From Streptomyces sp. NBC_00878 (GTDB lineage: Bacteria > Actinomycetota > Actinomycetes > Streptomycetales > Streptomycetaceae), in the NCBI RefSeq assembly GCF_026341515.1, contig NZ_JAPEOK010000001.1:10044001-10108000 (forward strand): 64,000 bases of DNA. The letters run 5' to 3'. The notes under the pieces were generated by a model, which had not been told where the DNA came from, did not search any database, and was given only the letters and a program-made list of their open reading frames with translations. Each line of letters begins with the position of its first letter. Position 1 is the stretch's first letter. This document shows positions 16,050 to 25,323 of the stretch, in pieces. The position numbers and the translations under genes were made by a program.

Positions 16050-18308
16050 TCAGTTCGCCGCGCGGAACGAGCGCAGGCGCAGGGAGTTGCCGACGACGAA
16101 CACCGAGGAGAAGGCCATGGCCGCTCCGGCGATCATCGGGTTGAGCAGGCCCGCCGCGGCGAGCGGCAGGGCTGCCACGTTGTAGGCGAAGGCCCAGAAG
16201 AGGTTGGACCGGATGGTGCCGAGGGTGCGACGGGCGAGACGGATGGCGTCGGCCGCGGCGCGCAGATCACCCCGTACGAGCGTCAGGTCGCCGGCCTCGA
16301 TCGCGGCGTCCGTGCCGGTGCCCATGGCGAGGCCCAGGTCGGCCTGGGCGAGGGCGGCCGCGTCGTTGACGCCGTCGCCGACCATCGCGACCGAACGGCC
16401 CTCGGCCTGGAGCCGCTTGACGACGTCGACCTTGTCCTGCGGGAGCACCTCGGCGATGACGTCCTCGGGCGCGATGCCGACCTCGCGGGCGACCGATTCG
16501 GCCACGGCCCGGTTGTCGCCGGTCAGCAGGATCGGTGTCAGGCCAAGGGCGCGCAGCCGTGTGATCGCCTCCGGGCTGGTCTCCTTCACCGCGTCGGCGA
16601 CTTCGAGGACCGCTCGCGCCTTGCCGTCCCAGGCGACCGCGATGGCGGTGCGTCCGGCCGCCTCGGCCTCGGCCTTGGCCCGCGTCAGGTCCTCGGGCAG
16701 TTCCATGGCCCAGTCCGCGAGCAGCCGCTCGCGGCCGACGAGGACGGCGTGACCGTCGACGACGCCCTGCACACCGAGACCGGGTACGTTCGCGAAGTCC
16801 TCGGGCGTGGGCAGGGAACCCAGCTTCTCCAGTGCCCCGTCGGCGACGGCGCGGGCGATCGGGTGCTCGGAGGAGTGCTCCAACGCGCCTGCCAGGCACA
16901 GGACTTCGGCCTCGTCGGTGGTGTCGGCGGTGTGCACGGCCAGCAGGGTCATACGGCCAGTGGTGACCGTGCCGGTCTTGTCCAGGACGATCGTGTCGAC
17001 GCGGCGCGTGGACTCCAGGACCTCGGGGCCCTTGATGAGGATGCCGAGTTGGGCGCCGCGGCCGGTGCCGACCATGAGCGCGGTCGGGGTGGCGAGGCCG
17101 AGGGCGCACGGGCAGGCGATGATCAGTACGGCGACGGCGGCGGTGAAGGCGGCCGTCAGCCCGGCCCCGTTGCCCAGCCAGAAACCGAGGGTGCCCAGCG
17201 CGAGAGCGATCACGACCGGTACGAACACGGCGGAGATGCGGTCCGCGAGGCGCTGGGCCGAGGCCTTGCCGTTCTGCGCGTCCTCCACCAGTTTGGCCAT
17301 CCGGGCGAGTTGGGTGTCGGCGCCGACCCGGGTGGCCTCGACGACCAGACGGCCCCCCGCGTTGATCGTGGCGCCGGTGACCGGGTCGCCCGTGGAGACC
17401 TCCACCGGCACGGACTCACCGGTGAGCATCGAGGCGTCCACCGCCGAGGAACCCTCGACGACCGTCCCGTCCGTGGCGATCTTCTCGCCCGGGCGTACGA
17501 GGAAGCGGTCGCCGACCTTCAACTCGGCGGTCGGGACGGTCTGTTCGCGGCCGTCGGGACGCAGTACGGTGACGTCCTTCGCGCCCAGTTCGAGCAGCGC
17601 CTTGAGCGCCGCGCCCGCCTTCCGCTTGGAGCGGGCCTCGAAGTACCGGCCGGCCAGGATGAAGGCGGTCACACCGGCGGCGGCCTCCAGATAGATGTTC
17701 CCGGCGCCGTCCCCGCGGGCGATCGTCAGCTCGAAGGGGTGCGTCATGCCGGGCGTGCCCGCGGTGCCGAGGAACAGGGCCCACAGCGACCACAGGAACG
17801 CGGCGGAGGTGCCCACCGAGATCAGCGTGTCCATGGTGGCCGCGCCGTGCCGCGCGTTGGTGAACGCCGCCCGGTGGAACGGCCACCCGGCATACGTCAC
17901 GACCGGCGCCGCCAGCGTCAGGGACAGCCACTGCCAGTACTCGAACTGCAGGGCCGGGACCATCGCCATCGCGACGACGGGCACCGAAAGCACCACCGCG
18001 GTGACCAACCGCTCGCGCAGCGACCGTAGTTCGTCGTCCGCGCCCGACGCCCGGTCACCGCTCTCGGGCTCGGCGCGTGCGGGCACCGGCTCGTGCGCGG
18101 TGTACCCGGTCTTCTCGACGGTGGCTATCAGGTCCTGGACGGAGACGTCACCGTCGTAGGCGACCTTGGCCTTCTCGGTGGCGTAGTTGACGGTGGCGGT
18201 GACCCCGTCCATGCGGTTGAGCTTCTTCTCGATACGCGCCGCGCACGAGGCGCAGGTCATGCCGCCGATGGCGAGCTCTACCTCGGCGCCGGTCGTCGTG
18301 GTGGTCAC
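16050..18308 (-). CDS. copA: Copper-exporting P1B-type ATPase
   Basis: Predicted 752-residue P-type ATPase for cytosolic Cu(I) export. Read in order: an N-terminal heavy-metal-associated domain with GMTCASC (Cys19, Cys22), eight membrane segments, the actuator TGES, the metal-transport CPC at residues 399-401 in [10 protein letters not shown], the phosphorylated DKTGT (Asp443), SEHPIARA, and [13 protein letters not shown] with a single CxxC domain is the P1B-1 Cu(I) pattern. The GTG at 18308 follows GAGGAG. It lies 77 bp downstream of copZ and probably shares the copper-responsive promoter at 18745-18773. It is transcribed away from the secreted copper-island protein. Confidence 0.95.
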   Translation of the reverse strand: MTTTTTGAEVELAIGGMTCASCAARIEKKLNRMDGVTATVNYATEKAKVAYDGDVSVQDLIATVEKTGYTAHEPVPARAEPESGDRASGADDELRSLRERLVTAVVLSVPVVAMAMVPALQFEYWQWLSLTLAAPVVTYAGWPFHRAAFTNARHGAATMDTLISVGTSAAFLWSLWALFLGTAGTPGMTHPFELTIARGDGAGNIYLEAAAGVTAFILAGRYFEARSKRKAGAALKALLELGAKDVTVLRPDGREQTVPTAELKVGDRFLVRPGEKIATDGTVVEGSSAVDASMLTGESVPVEVSTGDPVTGATINAGGRLVVEATRVGADTQLARMAKLVEDAQNGKASAQRLADRISAVFVPVVIALALGTLGFWLGNGAGLTAAFTAAVAVLIIACPCALGLATPTALMVGTGRGAQLGILIKGPEVLESTRRVDTIVLDKTGTVTTGRMTLLAVHTADTTDEAEVLCLAGALEHSSEHPIARAVADGALEKLGSLPTPEDFANVPGLGVQGVVDGHAVLVGRERLLADWAMELPEDLTRAKAEAEAAGRTAIAVAWDGKARAVLEVADAVKETSPEAITRLRALGLTPILLTGDNRAVAESVAREVGIAPEDVIAEVLPQDKVDVVKRLQAEGRSVAMVGDGVNDAAALAQADLGLAMGTGTDAAIEAGDLTLVRGDLRAAADAIRLARRTLGTIRSNLFWAFAYNVAALPLAAAGLLNPMIAGAAMAFSSVFVVGNSLRLRSFRAAN

Positions 18309-18385
18309 GGGCTGCTCCTCGTACGGGGTGGGTGGCCAGGACCCGGTGCTGCCGGGGCCCGGCCGATGCGGGGGAGGACCAGGGG

Positions 18386-18682
18386 TCAGGCCCGGCCGGT
18401 CAGCTCGTAGCCGGCCTCGTCGACGACCTCGGCGATCAGCGTGTCGTCCGGCTCGGCGGCGCCGACGACGGTGACCCGACCGGTGTCGAGGTCGACGTCG
18501 ACCCCGGTCACGCCGTCCAGCTCGCCGATGACCTTGGTGAGCGTGGCCTTGCAGTGGCCGCAGGTCATGCCCGAGACGGCGTAGGTCGTGGTGACGGTGG
18601 TGGTGACGCCCTCGGTCGCCGTGGCGCTGTCGGCGGTGGTGGTCGAGCAGGAGCCGTCGGTGGAGCAGCAGGACGAGGACAT
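18386..18682 (-). CDS. copZ: CopZ-like copper chaperone with Cys-rich N terminus
   Basis: Predicted 98-residue protein with one heavy-metal-associated fold. GMTCGHC near residue 40 supplies the two Cu(I)-binding thiols, followed by the usual beta-alpha-beta pattern ending in the aromatic-containing AGYEL. It probably hands Cu(I) to CopA encoded just downstream. Unusual for CopZ is a 30-residue N-terminal extension starting [13 protein letters not shown], with three extra Cys, which could add metal capacity. The ATG at 18682 has a strong AGGAGG site. It is the first gene of the copZ-copA transcript. Confidence 0.92.
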   Translation of the reverse strand: MSSSCCSTDGSCSTTTADSATATEGVTTTVTTTYAVSGMTCGHCKATLTKVIGELDGVTGVDVDLDTGRVTVVGAAEPDDTLIAEVVDEAGYELTGRA

Positions 18683-18744
18683 GGGTTCCTCCTGGTGAAT
18701 GTGGTCGATCCGGATACGGGGCAGGGGTATCTGTGCCGAGATCC

Positions 18745-18773
18745 TGTATACCCCTCTAGGGTATCTGGCGCAA
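18745..18773 (-). promoter_or_regulatory. copZA promoter with embedded CsoR-like operator
   Basis: On the minus strand there is a -35-like TTGCGC (18768-18773), exactly 17 bp, then a -10-like TATACA (18745-18750). The spacer contains an inverted repeat, TACCC...GGGGTA (within 18747-18764). Symmetric TACCC/GGGTA elements overlapping the promoter are the form reported for copper-sensing CsoR repressors in Streptomyces. No csoR gene is in the window. Confidence 0.7.
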
Positions 18774-18787
18774 GTGTTGCAGTCGCC

Positions 18788-18815
18788 TTGACTTGATACC
18801 CCCTAGGGGTATGGT
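18788..18815 (+). promoter_or_regulatory. Promoter of secreted copper-island gene with CsoR-like operator
   Basis: TTGACT at 18788-18793 and TATGGT at 18810-18815 are spaced 16 bp and make a good housekeeping promoter. Between and over them lies the inverted repeat ATACCCC-CTA-GGGGTAT (18796-18812), nearly identical to the copZA operator about 45 bp away. A repressor bound here would block RNA polymerase, so both divergent transcripts are probably induced by copper. Confidence 0.72.
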
Positions 18816-18887
18816 GAAGTGCATGGAGAGGCGTCGCGCCCCAAGCCGTCGGCCCCGTTTCCCAGAAGATGACCTCAGGAGATGACC

Positions 18888-19874
18888 ATGCACACCGGAG
18901 TGAAGATCACCGCGTTCGCCGCCGCACTCGCCGCGACCTTCGGCACCGCGTACGGCGTGGGCCAGGGCATCGACCCCGTCGTCGCGGACCGCGAGCCCGC
19001 GAGCCACGACACCCACGCCGCATCGTCACCAGAGCCGGAGGGGGGCGGGGGCCGCGCGGAGCGGGAGTCTGCGTCGGAGGGGCAGTCGCCTGCGGCCGGC
19101 GGACTGCAGATCTCCGAGAACGGCTACACCCTCGACCTGAAGACTCCCCGGATCGAAGCCCGGCAGCGCACCGACCTGCGCTTCGCCATCCAGGACGACA
19201 AGGGCCGCCCGGTGACCTCGTACCAGCGCGAACACGAGAAGGAACTCCACCTCATCGTGGCCTCACGCGACCTGGTCACCTACCGTCACCTGCACCCCAC
19301 GCGCGCCGCCGACGGCACCTGGAGCATCCCCGTCGAGCTGCCCCGGGCAGGCGGCTACCGGGTCTTCGCCGACTTCACTCCGGCGGGGAAGGGGGCCGAG
19401 AACCTCACTCTCGGCGCCGACCTCGCGGCCTCGGGCCCGTACGAGGCGCAGGGCCTGCCGGCGGCGAGCGCGACGGCCAAGGTCGACGGATACGAGGTCA
19501 AGCTGGCGGGCGGCCTGCGACCGGGCGCGGCCGGGGAAGTGGAGCTGAACGTCTCCCGCGACGGCAAGCCCGTCACCGACCTCCAGCCCTATCTCGGTGC
19601 CTATGGCCACCTGGTCGCCCTGCGCTCCGGCGACCTCGCGTACCTCCACGTCCACCCCAACGGCGAACCCGGCGACGGGAAGACCGCGCCCGGCCCCGGC
19701 ATCTCGTTCACGGCCACCGCGCCGAGCCCGGGCTCGTACCGCCTCTTCCTCGACTTCAAGCACCAAGGCGTGGTCCGGACCGCCGCGTTCACCGTGCGGG
19801 CGGGTGAGGCGTCGGGCGGCGACGGCGACCAGGGCGAGACCGCCGAAGAGACCTCGGGTGGGCACGGGCACTGA
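18888..19874 (+). CDS. Secreted copper-island protein, metal-associated beta-sandwich repeats
   Basis: Predicted 328-residue exported protein. The ATG at 18888 is preferred over 18882 because AGGAG sits six bases before it. A signal segment (about residues 1-27) is followed by a His/Ser/Glu-rich spacer and two related beta-rich halves. Each half carries a His-containing strand: TYRHLHPT near residue 130 and LAYLHVHPNG near residue 245, plus an EHEKELHLIV segment. The C terminus ends in GGHGH. The paired His motifs and the location divergent from copZA behind a shared operator region support a periplasmic or surface copper role, but no enzyme motif is seen. It could equally be a Cu carrier for secreted oxidases. 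Confidence 0.75.
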   Translation: MHTGVKITAFAAALAATFGTAYGVGQGIDPVVADREPASHDTHAASSPEPEGGGGRAERESASEGQSPAAGGLQISENGYTLDLKTPRIEARQRTDLRFAIQDDKGRPVTSYQREHEKELHLIVASRDLVTYRHLHPTRAADGTWSIPVELPRAGGYRVFADFTPAGKGAENLTLGADLAASGPYEAQGLPAASATAKVDGYEVKLAGGLRPGAAGEVELNVSRDGKPVTDLQPYLGAYGHLVALRSGDLAYLHVHPNGEPGDGKTAPGPGISFTATAPSPGSYRLFLDFKHQGVVRTAAFTVRAGEASGGDGDQGETAEETSGGHGH

Positions 19875-19916
19875 ACGGAACCGGCTCAGCTGAAGGGTGG
19901 CGTCCGAGGAGCGGCG

Positions 19917-21089
19917 TCATGACGTGTCCTGGACCGGTAGGCGCAACCGGAGTTCGTAGCCGCCGTCCGTCGTCGGGCCGGAAGTGACGGTACCGCCGAG
20001 GAGTTCGGCCCGCTGGCGCAGGCCGACGAGCCCGTGGTGGGCGCCGGGCAGGGGGAGCGCGGGGCGGGTGGGCGAGGCGTTCGTGACAGTGGCGTGGACC
20101 GTGTCGTCCGCGTGGTGGACGTGGATGGCGGCGGTGGCGCCGGGTGCGTGCTTGCGAACGTTGGTCAGTGCTTCCTGGACGGTCCGGTAGACGGCGCGCT
20201 GGACGGTCGCCGGCAGATCGTCGGGCAGGTCCGTGCGCAGGTCGGCCTCGATGCCGCTGGTGTCGACCAGCCGCTGGAGATCCGCCAGGGACGGCTGGGG
20301 AGTCAGCTCCGTGGGACGGCTTCCGGAAGCGCGCAGCACGCTGACCATGTGCCGCAGCTCGTCCAGTGTCTGCACGCTGAGCCGCCGGATCGTGGCCGCC
20401 GCCTCCCTCGCCTCCGCGTCCTGCGTGCCCACCTGGAGCACTCCGGCCCGTACCGCGATCAGGCTGACCTGATGGGAGACCACGTCGTGCATCTCCCGGG
20501 CCAGCTGCGCGCGTTCCTTCGCCAGCACGCTCTGGGCCAGCAGCAGGCGCTCGTGCTCCCGCGCCTCGGATATCTCGGACAGCCGCAGGGAGAGTTCGCG
20601 TCCGGTCTGGACGAGCTGGCCGAGGAAGACGGGAGCGACGCCTGTGGCCAGGCTGTAGGTGACCATGAGCAGGTCGGAGGCGTCCGACAGATCGGCGAAC
20701 TCCGGCGAGGGCCATGACCACTCGGTGATGTCGCAGGCCGCGAAGGCCATGGCGCAGGCGGCCAGCAGGACGCGACGGCGGGTGAGGCAGGCGAGCGTGT
20801 ACAACGCGATCAGGGTGGCCAACACCGCGTCGCCGACCAGTGTCGCCGGCAGCGCGAGCAGGAAGGTCGGCAGTGGCAGACGGCGACGGAGTGCGAGAGA
20901 GAAAGCGGCGAGCAGGGCGCAGACCATGCGCCCTGGCTCTCCGCTGTCGAAGTGGATCCAGACGTCCAGCAGGCAGACCGCGATGAGCGCGGCATCCGTG
21001 AGTGGAGCGGGCACCCGGCGGGATCTCATCCGGGCTCCCGGTCCCGCGAGGGACTTCATCCGGGCTCCCCGTCCCGCGAGGGACCTCAT
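19917..21089 (-). CDS. NarL-system sensor histidine kinase with repeated N terminus
   Basis: Predicted kinase of up to 390 residues. Four to five hydrophobic segments fill residues 35-160. A coiled segment leads to the HisKA_3 dimerisation box EMHDVVSHQVSLIAVRAG with the phospho-acceptor His, and an HATPase domain ends with the GLVGLRQRAELLGGTV G-box. The stimulus is not evident because there is no extracellular sensor domain. The ATG at 21089 overlaps the response-regulator stop (ATGA). Two further in-frame ATGs at 21059 and 21029 lie in tandem copies of the same 30-bp unit, each with a GGGAG-like site, so three start points are possible. It is the second gene of a two-gene operon. Confidence 0.88.
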   Translation of the reverse strand: MRSLAGRGARMKSLAGPGARMRSRRVPAPLTDAALIAVCLLDVWIHFDSGEPGRMVCALLAAFSLALRRRLPLPTFLLALPATLVGDAVLATLIALYTLACLTRRRVLLAACAMAFAACDITEWSWPSPEFADLSDASDLLMVTYSLATGVAPVFLGQLVQTGRELSLRLSEISEAREHERLLLAQSVLAKERAQLAREMHDVVSHQVSLIAVRAGVLQVGTQDAEAREAAATIRRLSVQTLDELRHMVSVLRASGSRPTELTPQPSLADLQRLVDTSGIEADLRTDLPDDLPATVQRAVYRTVQEALTNVRKHAPGATAAIHVHHADDTVHATVTNASPTRPALPLPGAHHGLVGLRQRAELLGGTVTSGPTTDGGYELRLRLPVQDTS

Positions 21090-21116
21090 CCGGGCTCCCG
21101 GTCCCGCGGCGGCCTG
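21027..21116. repeat. Three-copy 30-bp tandem repeat across kinase start
   Basis: Units begin at 21027, 21057 and 21087. The first two are near-identical over 30 bp and the third matches over about 23 bp before diverging into response-regulator code. On the coding strand each copy contains GGGAGCCCGGATGA, meaning a ribosome-binding-like GGGAG plus an ATG. The repeat adds GARM-R/K-SLAG units to the kinase N terminus. Confidence 0.85.
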
Positions 21117-21751
21117 AGCAGACCCGCGCGTTCGGCGAGCAGGGCCGCCTGGACGCGGCTGCCCACCTCCAACTTGGAGAGGACGGCGCTCACATGGTCC
21201 TTGACCGTGCCGATGCTCAGGTGCATCCGCGCACCGATCCCGGTGTTGGACAGTCCCTCGGCGATGAGGACCAGAACGGCACACTCGCGCTCGGTCAGCC
21301 GGGCGACGCAGCGGGCGGCCGCCTCGTGAGGGCCGTTGTCCAGATAACCGTCCACCACGGTCCGGGTGACCCGGGACGACAGGACGACGCCGCCATCGGC
21401 CAAACTGAGTACCAGCAGCGGCAGTTGCACCGGATCGGTGTCCTTGAGCAGAAACCCGGCCGCCCCCGAGCGCAAGGCCGTCGCCACGTACTCGTCCATG
21501 TCGAACGTCGTGAGCATGGCCACCGTGGGCGGCTGCGGCAGCCGGCGCAGTTCGGCCAGGACGGTGAGCCCGTCCACGTCCGGCATCCGGATGTCGAGCA
21601 GTACGACATCGGGGCGGAACTCCCGCGCCGCGTGGACCGCCTCGCCGCCGGGAACCGCCGCCACCACCTCGATACCGTCCGCGGAGTCGAGGATGTGCCG
21701 AAAGCCCGTACGGATCAGTGCCTCGTCGTCGACCACCAGTACCCGGATCAC
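21086..21751 (-). CDS. NarL/LuxR-family response regulator
   Basis: Predicted 221-residue DNA-binding response regulator. The receiver domain shows VVDDEALIRTG, the phospho-acceptor Asp in VVLLDIRMPDVDG (about residue 53), the TTFD switch and the Lys of LLKDT. The C-terminal LuxR-type HTH reads LTERECAVLVLIAEGLSNTGIGARMHLSIGTVKDHV. The GTG at 21751 follows GGGGAG. It is co-transcribed and translationally coupled with the downstream kinase. It is not a CopR/OmpR-type protein, so despite the copper genes nearby, copper sensing is not implied. Confidence 0.94.
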   Translation of the reverse strand: MIRVLVVDDEALIRTGFRHILDSADGIEVVAAVPGGEAVHAAREFRPDVVLLDIRMPDVDGLTVLAELRRLPQPPTVAMLTTFDMDEYVATALRSGAAGFLLKDTDPVQLPLLVLSLADGGVVLSSRVTRTVVDGYLDNGPHEAAARCVARLTERECAVLVLIAEGLSNTGIGARMHLSIGTVKDHVSAVLSKLEVGSRVQAALLAERAGLLRPPRDREPG

Positions 21752-21921
21752 CTGCGCTCCCCTCACCCCGGGGCCGCCGTTGGAGTCCCTACGACGCCCG
21801 GGGGCGCCCGCCGGTTCCCATGCGTCGGCGCGCGCCGGGCGACGGGGGCGGCTCCGGCCGGTCGGCGGGGCAACTCCGGCCACCTGCCGGATGTGTCCCG
21901 GCCCGGGTGTGCCTGACGCTG

Positions 21922-23190
21922 ATGGGCATGACACAAGACGCGCCATCGGCCCCACCGTCTATGTCCCCGGCGACATCCAATTCGCCGGGTCCCGCCGCGG
22001 AGAAAGGCGGTCCTCCCGTCATCGTCCCCGCGCCGTCGGCGGGGCGGCTCATCGGTATCGATCTGGCCCGCGGACTCGCGGTCCTCGGCATGTACGCGGC
22101 CCATGTCGGCCCGGAACCGTCGGTGGGCGGGCCGCTGGGCTTCGTCCTGGAGCTGGCGCGCGGGCGTTCCTCCGCGCTCTTCGCCCTGCTCGCCGGTTTC
22201 TCGCTCGTGCTCATCACCGGCCGCGCACGCCCCCGCACGGGTCGCGCCGGACGGCAGGCAGTGGGCAGGATCGTCATCCGCAGTGCGGTCCTGGTCGTGC
22301 TGGGCTTCGCACTGACCGCGCTGGACACCGACGTCGAGGTGATCCTCGCCTTCTACGGGCTGATCTTCCTCGTCGTGCTTCCGCTGTACCGGCTGCGGGC
22401 CCGCACACTCGCGATCATCGGCGCCGCGAGCGCGCTGGTCATGCCTCAAGTGCTGTACGTGATCCGCCAGTCGATCGACAACGGGGACCGGGCCGACACC
22501 GTCATCCGCTGGGACCCGCTGGCGCGGATCAGCGACACGGACGGCCTGGTCGAGCTGTTCTTCACCGGCGAGTACCCGGTGCTCACCTGGATGCCGTTCA
22601 TGATCGTCGGGATGGCGGTGGCCCGGCTCGACCTCGGCCGGGCCAGGATCCGTACCCGACTCGCCCTGGTCGGCGGCGGGTTGGCCGTACTCGGCTACGG
22701 CCTCTCATGGCTGGCCCTGCGGCTCGTCCCGGACGCGTACGCCACCGTCGCAGCCGCCACGGACGGAGACTCGGCGGCCTCGGCCTGGTGGTCCGACACC
22801 GTCGGCTATCCCACGGACGGCGCCCCGGCCGCCTGGCTGCTGGTGGCCGCGCCGCACAGCCAGACGACCTTCTCCATTCTCGGCAACACCGGCGTCGCGC
22901 TTCTCGTGGTGGCCGCGTGTGTCGCCGTCACGGCCCGGATGCCCCGCGTCACGCGGCTGGCCACGCCCGTCGCCGCGGTCGGCATGATCTCGCTCACCGC
23001 CTACGTCCTGCACATCCTCGCCATCTACGTGGTCGGCATGGAGGAGGAGACCGTTCCGGCGCTGGTCGCGCTGCTCGTCTTCATCGCGACCGCCCTGCTC
23101 CTGGCGACCGTCTGGACACGACGCTTCCGCCGCGGCCCTCTGGAGTACCTGCTCCACGCCACCACGCGCGTCACCCGCCACATCAGGTGA
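21922..23190 (+). CDS. HGSNAT/DUF418-type membrane acyltransferase-like protein
   Basis: Predicted 422-residue integral membrane protein with about 10-11 helices. After a 45-residue disordered Pro/Ser-rich N terminus comes LIGIDLARGLAVLGMYAAHVGP, the hallmark opening of the heparan-alpha-glucosaminide acetyltransferase/DUF418 superfamily. The His at the end of this helix is the putative catalytic or acyl-CoA-related residue. Later helices include MISLTAYVLHILAIYVVG, also family-typical. The start is uncertain (ATG 21922 or 21928) because no strong ribosome binding site is visible. It is divergent from the response regulator and convergent with the NlpC/P60 gene. The substrate is unknown; acylation of a cell-surface sugar is a reasonable inference. 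Confidence 0.8.
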   Translation: MGMTQDAPSAPPSMSPATSNSPGPAAEKGGPPVIVPAPSAGRLIGIDLARGLAVLGMYAAHVGPEPSVGGPLGFVLELARGRSSALFALLAGFSLVLITGRARPRTGRAGRQAVGRIVIRSAVLVVLGFALTALDTDVEVILAFYGLIFLVVLPLYRLRARTLAIIGAASALVMPQVLYVIRQSIDNGDRADTVIRWDPLARISDTDGLVELFFTGEYPVLTWMPFMIVGMAVARLDLGRARIRTRLALVGGGLAVLGYGLSWLALRLVPDAYATVAAATDGDSAASAWWSDTVGYPTDGAPAAWLLVAAPHSQTTFSILGNTGVALLVVAACVAVTARMPRVTRLATPVAAVGMISLTAYVLHILAIYVVGMEEETVPALVALLVFIATALLLATVWTRRFRRGPLEYLLHATTRVTRHIR

Positions 23191-23207
23191 CGTCCGGATC
23201 AGCGCGG

Positions 23208-23243
23208 CTCCCGTACCGCCCGCTCCGACCGGGGGTACGGGAG
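23208..23243. terminator. Bidirectional terminator
   Basis: A perfect 10-bp stem, CTCCCGTACC (23208-23217) with GGTACGGGAG (23234-23243), and a 16-nt loop lie between the convergent stop codons of the acyltransferase-like and NlpC/P60 genes, which are about 60 bp apart. Confidence 0.8.
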
Positions 23244-23250
23244 TTGGCGC

Positions 23251-24276
23251 TCAGGGCCGGCTCGCCGCGAAGAACGGCATGCTGTCGAGCGGGACGATCT
23301 CGACGTTCTTGCCGGTGCGCGGGGCGTGGACGGCCTTGCCGTCGCCCACGTACATCCCGTTGTGCTGGTTGTCGTTGTACCAGTAGATGATGTCGCCGGG
23401 TCGCAGGTCCGACCGGGAGACCTTGCGGCCGGCGTCGTACTGCTGCTTGACCGTGCGCGGCAGCGACACACCCGCCGCGCGCCAGGCGGCACCGGTCAGG
23501 CCCGAGCAGTCGAAGGAGTCGGGCCCGGTCGAGCCCCACTCGTAGGGCTTGCCGAGCTGCGCGTACGCGAAGTCGAGCGCCGCCTCGGCGCGACCGCTCG
23601 CCGGGCCGTTGTACGTGGCCGCCGCGTCACTGCTGCCCGACGCCCTGTCCGCGCGCTCCTGTTCGGCCTCCATGCCGGCGCGCTGCCCGGCCGTCAGGCT
23701 GTTGAGGAGCGTGCGGGCCTCGGCGAGCTTGCCCTGGATCTCGTCCTTCGTGTCCGCCGCCTTGGCGCGCGTCTCCTCCAGGGACTCCAGCCGCTTCGTG
23801 ACGGTCGCGCGTTCCTGCGCGAGTTCCCGCTGCGCGCCCCGCATCGCCCGCAGGGCATCGGCCTGCCGGTCGCTCGTACGGCCCAGCAGCTCGGCCTGGT
23901 CGAGATAGGAGTCCGGGTCGCCGGAGAGGAAGAGCTGGACGCTCGGGTCGATCCCGCCGTTGCGGTACTGGGCCGCCGCCAACGGGCCTATTTCCTCGCG
24001 CAGTTCGTTGATCTCCTGCTGCTTGCGGGCCAGCCGGTCCCGGGCACGGTCGGCCTCGCGGCGCAGCTTCTTCTCCTCCTCGCGGATCCGGTTGTACTCC
24101 TCGGTGGGAGCCTCCGCCTCTTCGTAGAGCTTCTCCACCTGCTTGCGCACCTCGTCCACCGAGGGCTTGGGAGCGGCCTGGCTCTGCGTCGGCAGGAGGC
24201 TGACGGCACCGGCGGCGACGCCGAGGGTGGCTATCCGGGCCCGGCCGGGCGGCTTGGGCCGACGGTGCGTTCCCAT
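23251..24276 (-). CDS. Secreted NlpC/P60 peptidoglycan endopeptidase
   Basis: Predicted 341-residue cell-wall hydrolase that cuts D-Glu-mDAP or related peptide-stem bonds. A signal peptide with alanine-rich core and cleavage near AQS-QAA is followed by a long coiled-coil region (about residues 38-200) rich in Glu/Arg/Lys heptads. The C-terminal NlpC/P60 domain has catalytic Cys in DSFDCSGLTGAAW, the His in NDNQHNGMYVGDG and a further polar residue in KAVHAPRTG. The N-terminal coiled coil is typical of RipA-like, FtsX-dependent or autoinhibited hydrolases. The ATG at 24276 gives the complete signal peptide. It is a stand-alone gene ending at a strong terminator. Confidence 0.93.
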   Translation of the reverse strand: MGTHRRPKPPGRARIATLGVAAGAVSLLPTQSQAAPKPSVDEVRKQVEKLYEEAEAPTEEYNRIREEEKKLRREADRARDRLARKQQEINELREEIGPLAAAQYRNGGIDPSVQLFLSGDPDSYLDQAELLGRTSDRQADALRAMRGAQRELAQERATVTKRLESLEETRAKAADTKDEIQGKLAEARTLLNSLTAGQRAGMEAEQERADRASGSSDAAATYNGPASGRAEAALDFAYAQLGKPYEWGSTGPDSFDCSGLTGAAWRAAGVSLPRTVKQQYDAGRKVSRSDLRPGDIIYWYNDNQHNGMYVGDGKAVHAPRTGKNVEIVPLDSMPFFAASRP

Positions 24277-24411
24277 CGTGGGGTGACTCCTCTGTGCGTG
24301 CGCCAGGTGACACTCAAGTGCTTTAGAACTTAGTTGCTTAGTAGTCGGCATCGCAAGCGAACGCGAACATCACGAGCGAGCACGCGTGACGGACGTCCCC
24401 CGCGGCGTCGG

Positions 24412-25323
24412 TCAGCCGAGTCCGGGCGGGCAGGCGACCAGGAGCGGCAGCAGCGGAACCGCCACGGCCGCCGCGGCCACGGAACTCCACAGGGCGGGGT
24501 GCGGCGCCTGACACGGGCCCAGGATCCGCTGCACCCGGATGAGCGCGGCATGGCCGCCCACGGCGAACGCGCCCTTGGGGACGCGGGCCGCGACCATCTC
24601 GTACATGGCGGTGGCCAGCGCGTCGCGGGAGTGGCTGCGCAGGGCCCGGTCGTCCGCGATCATCTCCAGCAGGAGCGCGGTCTGCTCCCGGGCATGGCGG
24701 GCCAACGGCAGCCGACGGAACACCGAGTGGAACGCCTCCATGGCGGCCAGGGCCAGATGGTGGCGGCCCGCGACGTGGGCCCGCTCGTGTTCCAGTACCG
24801 CGCCGAGCTGGTCCGGCGTGAGCCGGCGAACGGCCGCGTCGCTGACGACGATCCGCGGATGCCGGCCGGGCAGGCAGTAGGCGGCGGGGGTGTCGTACGG
24901 AAGGACCGTGGCGCACAGCCGGGCCGAGCGCCGGCCCACCAGGTCCAGGGCCTGCCGATGGCGACCGCGCGCCCGCCGGGCCCGTACGACGTGGAAGGCG
25001 AAACTCGCCGCCAGGGCGGTCCCGATGGCGGCGGGCAGTGCGACGGCGAGGCGGTGCGTCGCGTCGGGATCGGGCGGGCCCCCGTCCAGGTGCAGCCCGC
25101 ACGCGTGCAGGAAACCGACCAGCCCGGCATGCAGATGCTCGGTCGGCATGGCGAGGTTGTACACGGTGAGCGCGGCGCCGATCGCGAACGAGACCGTCAG
25201 GGCGTGCCACACCACCGCCGCCAGGGCGGGGGCCCGGTGCGGCCAGCCGCTGCGCAACAGCAGATGCGGGGCCGCGATGCCGACGAGTGCCGTGTAGGCA
25301 GCCAGGACGGGTGCCGCGTTCAT
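24412..25323 (-). CDS. M56-family (BlaR1-like) membrane peptidase
   Basis: Predicted 303-residue membrane zinc peptidase. It has HERAH (HExxH) in LEHERAHVAGRHH, preceded by PGRHPRIVVSDAAVRRL, and later LLLEMIADDRAL, which provides the third zinc ligand region. Hydrophobic segments flank the domain at both ends. In this family the peptidase relays a cell-envelope signal by cleaving or inactivating the partner BlaI repressor, and such pairs in actinobacteria often answer cell-wall or redox stress. It lacks a C-terminal beta-lactam-sensing domain. The ATG overlaps the blaI-like stop (ATGA), so the two are translationally coupled. Confidence 0.92.
   Translation of the reverse strand: MNAAPVLAAYTALVGIAAPHLLLRSGWPHRAPALAAVVWHALTVSFAIGAALTVYNLAMPTEHLHAGLVGFLHACGLHLDGGPPDPDATHRLAVALPAAIGTALAASFAFHVVRARRARGRHRQALDLVGRRSARLCATVLPYDTPAAYCLPGRHPRIVVSDAAVRRLTPDQLGAVLEHERAHVAGRHHLALAAMEAFHSVFRRLPLARHAREQTALLLEMIADDRALRSHSRDALATAMYEMVAARVPKGAFAVGGHAALIRVQRILGPCQAPHPALWSSVAAAAVAVPLLPLLVACPPGLG

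Noticed and set aside
21027..21116. Three 30-bp repeats considered as a CRISPR array
   Set aside because: Units are directly adjacent with no spacers and lie inside coding sequence, so they are a simple tandem duplication.
19917..21751. Two-component pair considered as a CopRS copper sensor
   Set aside because: The regulator is NarL/LuxR type and the kinase HisKA_3 without a periplasmic metal-binding domain. Proximity to copZA alone does not support copper sensing.
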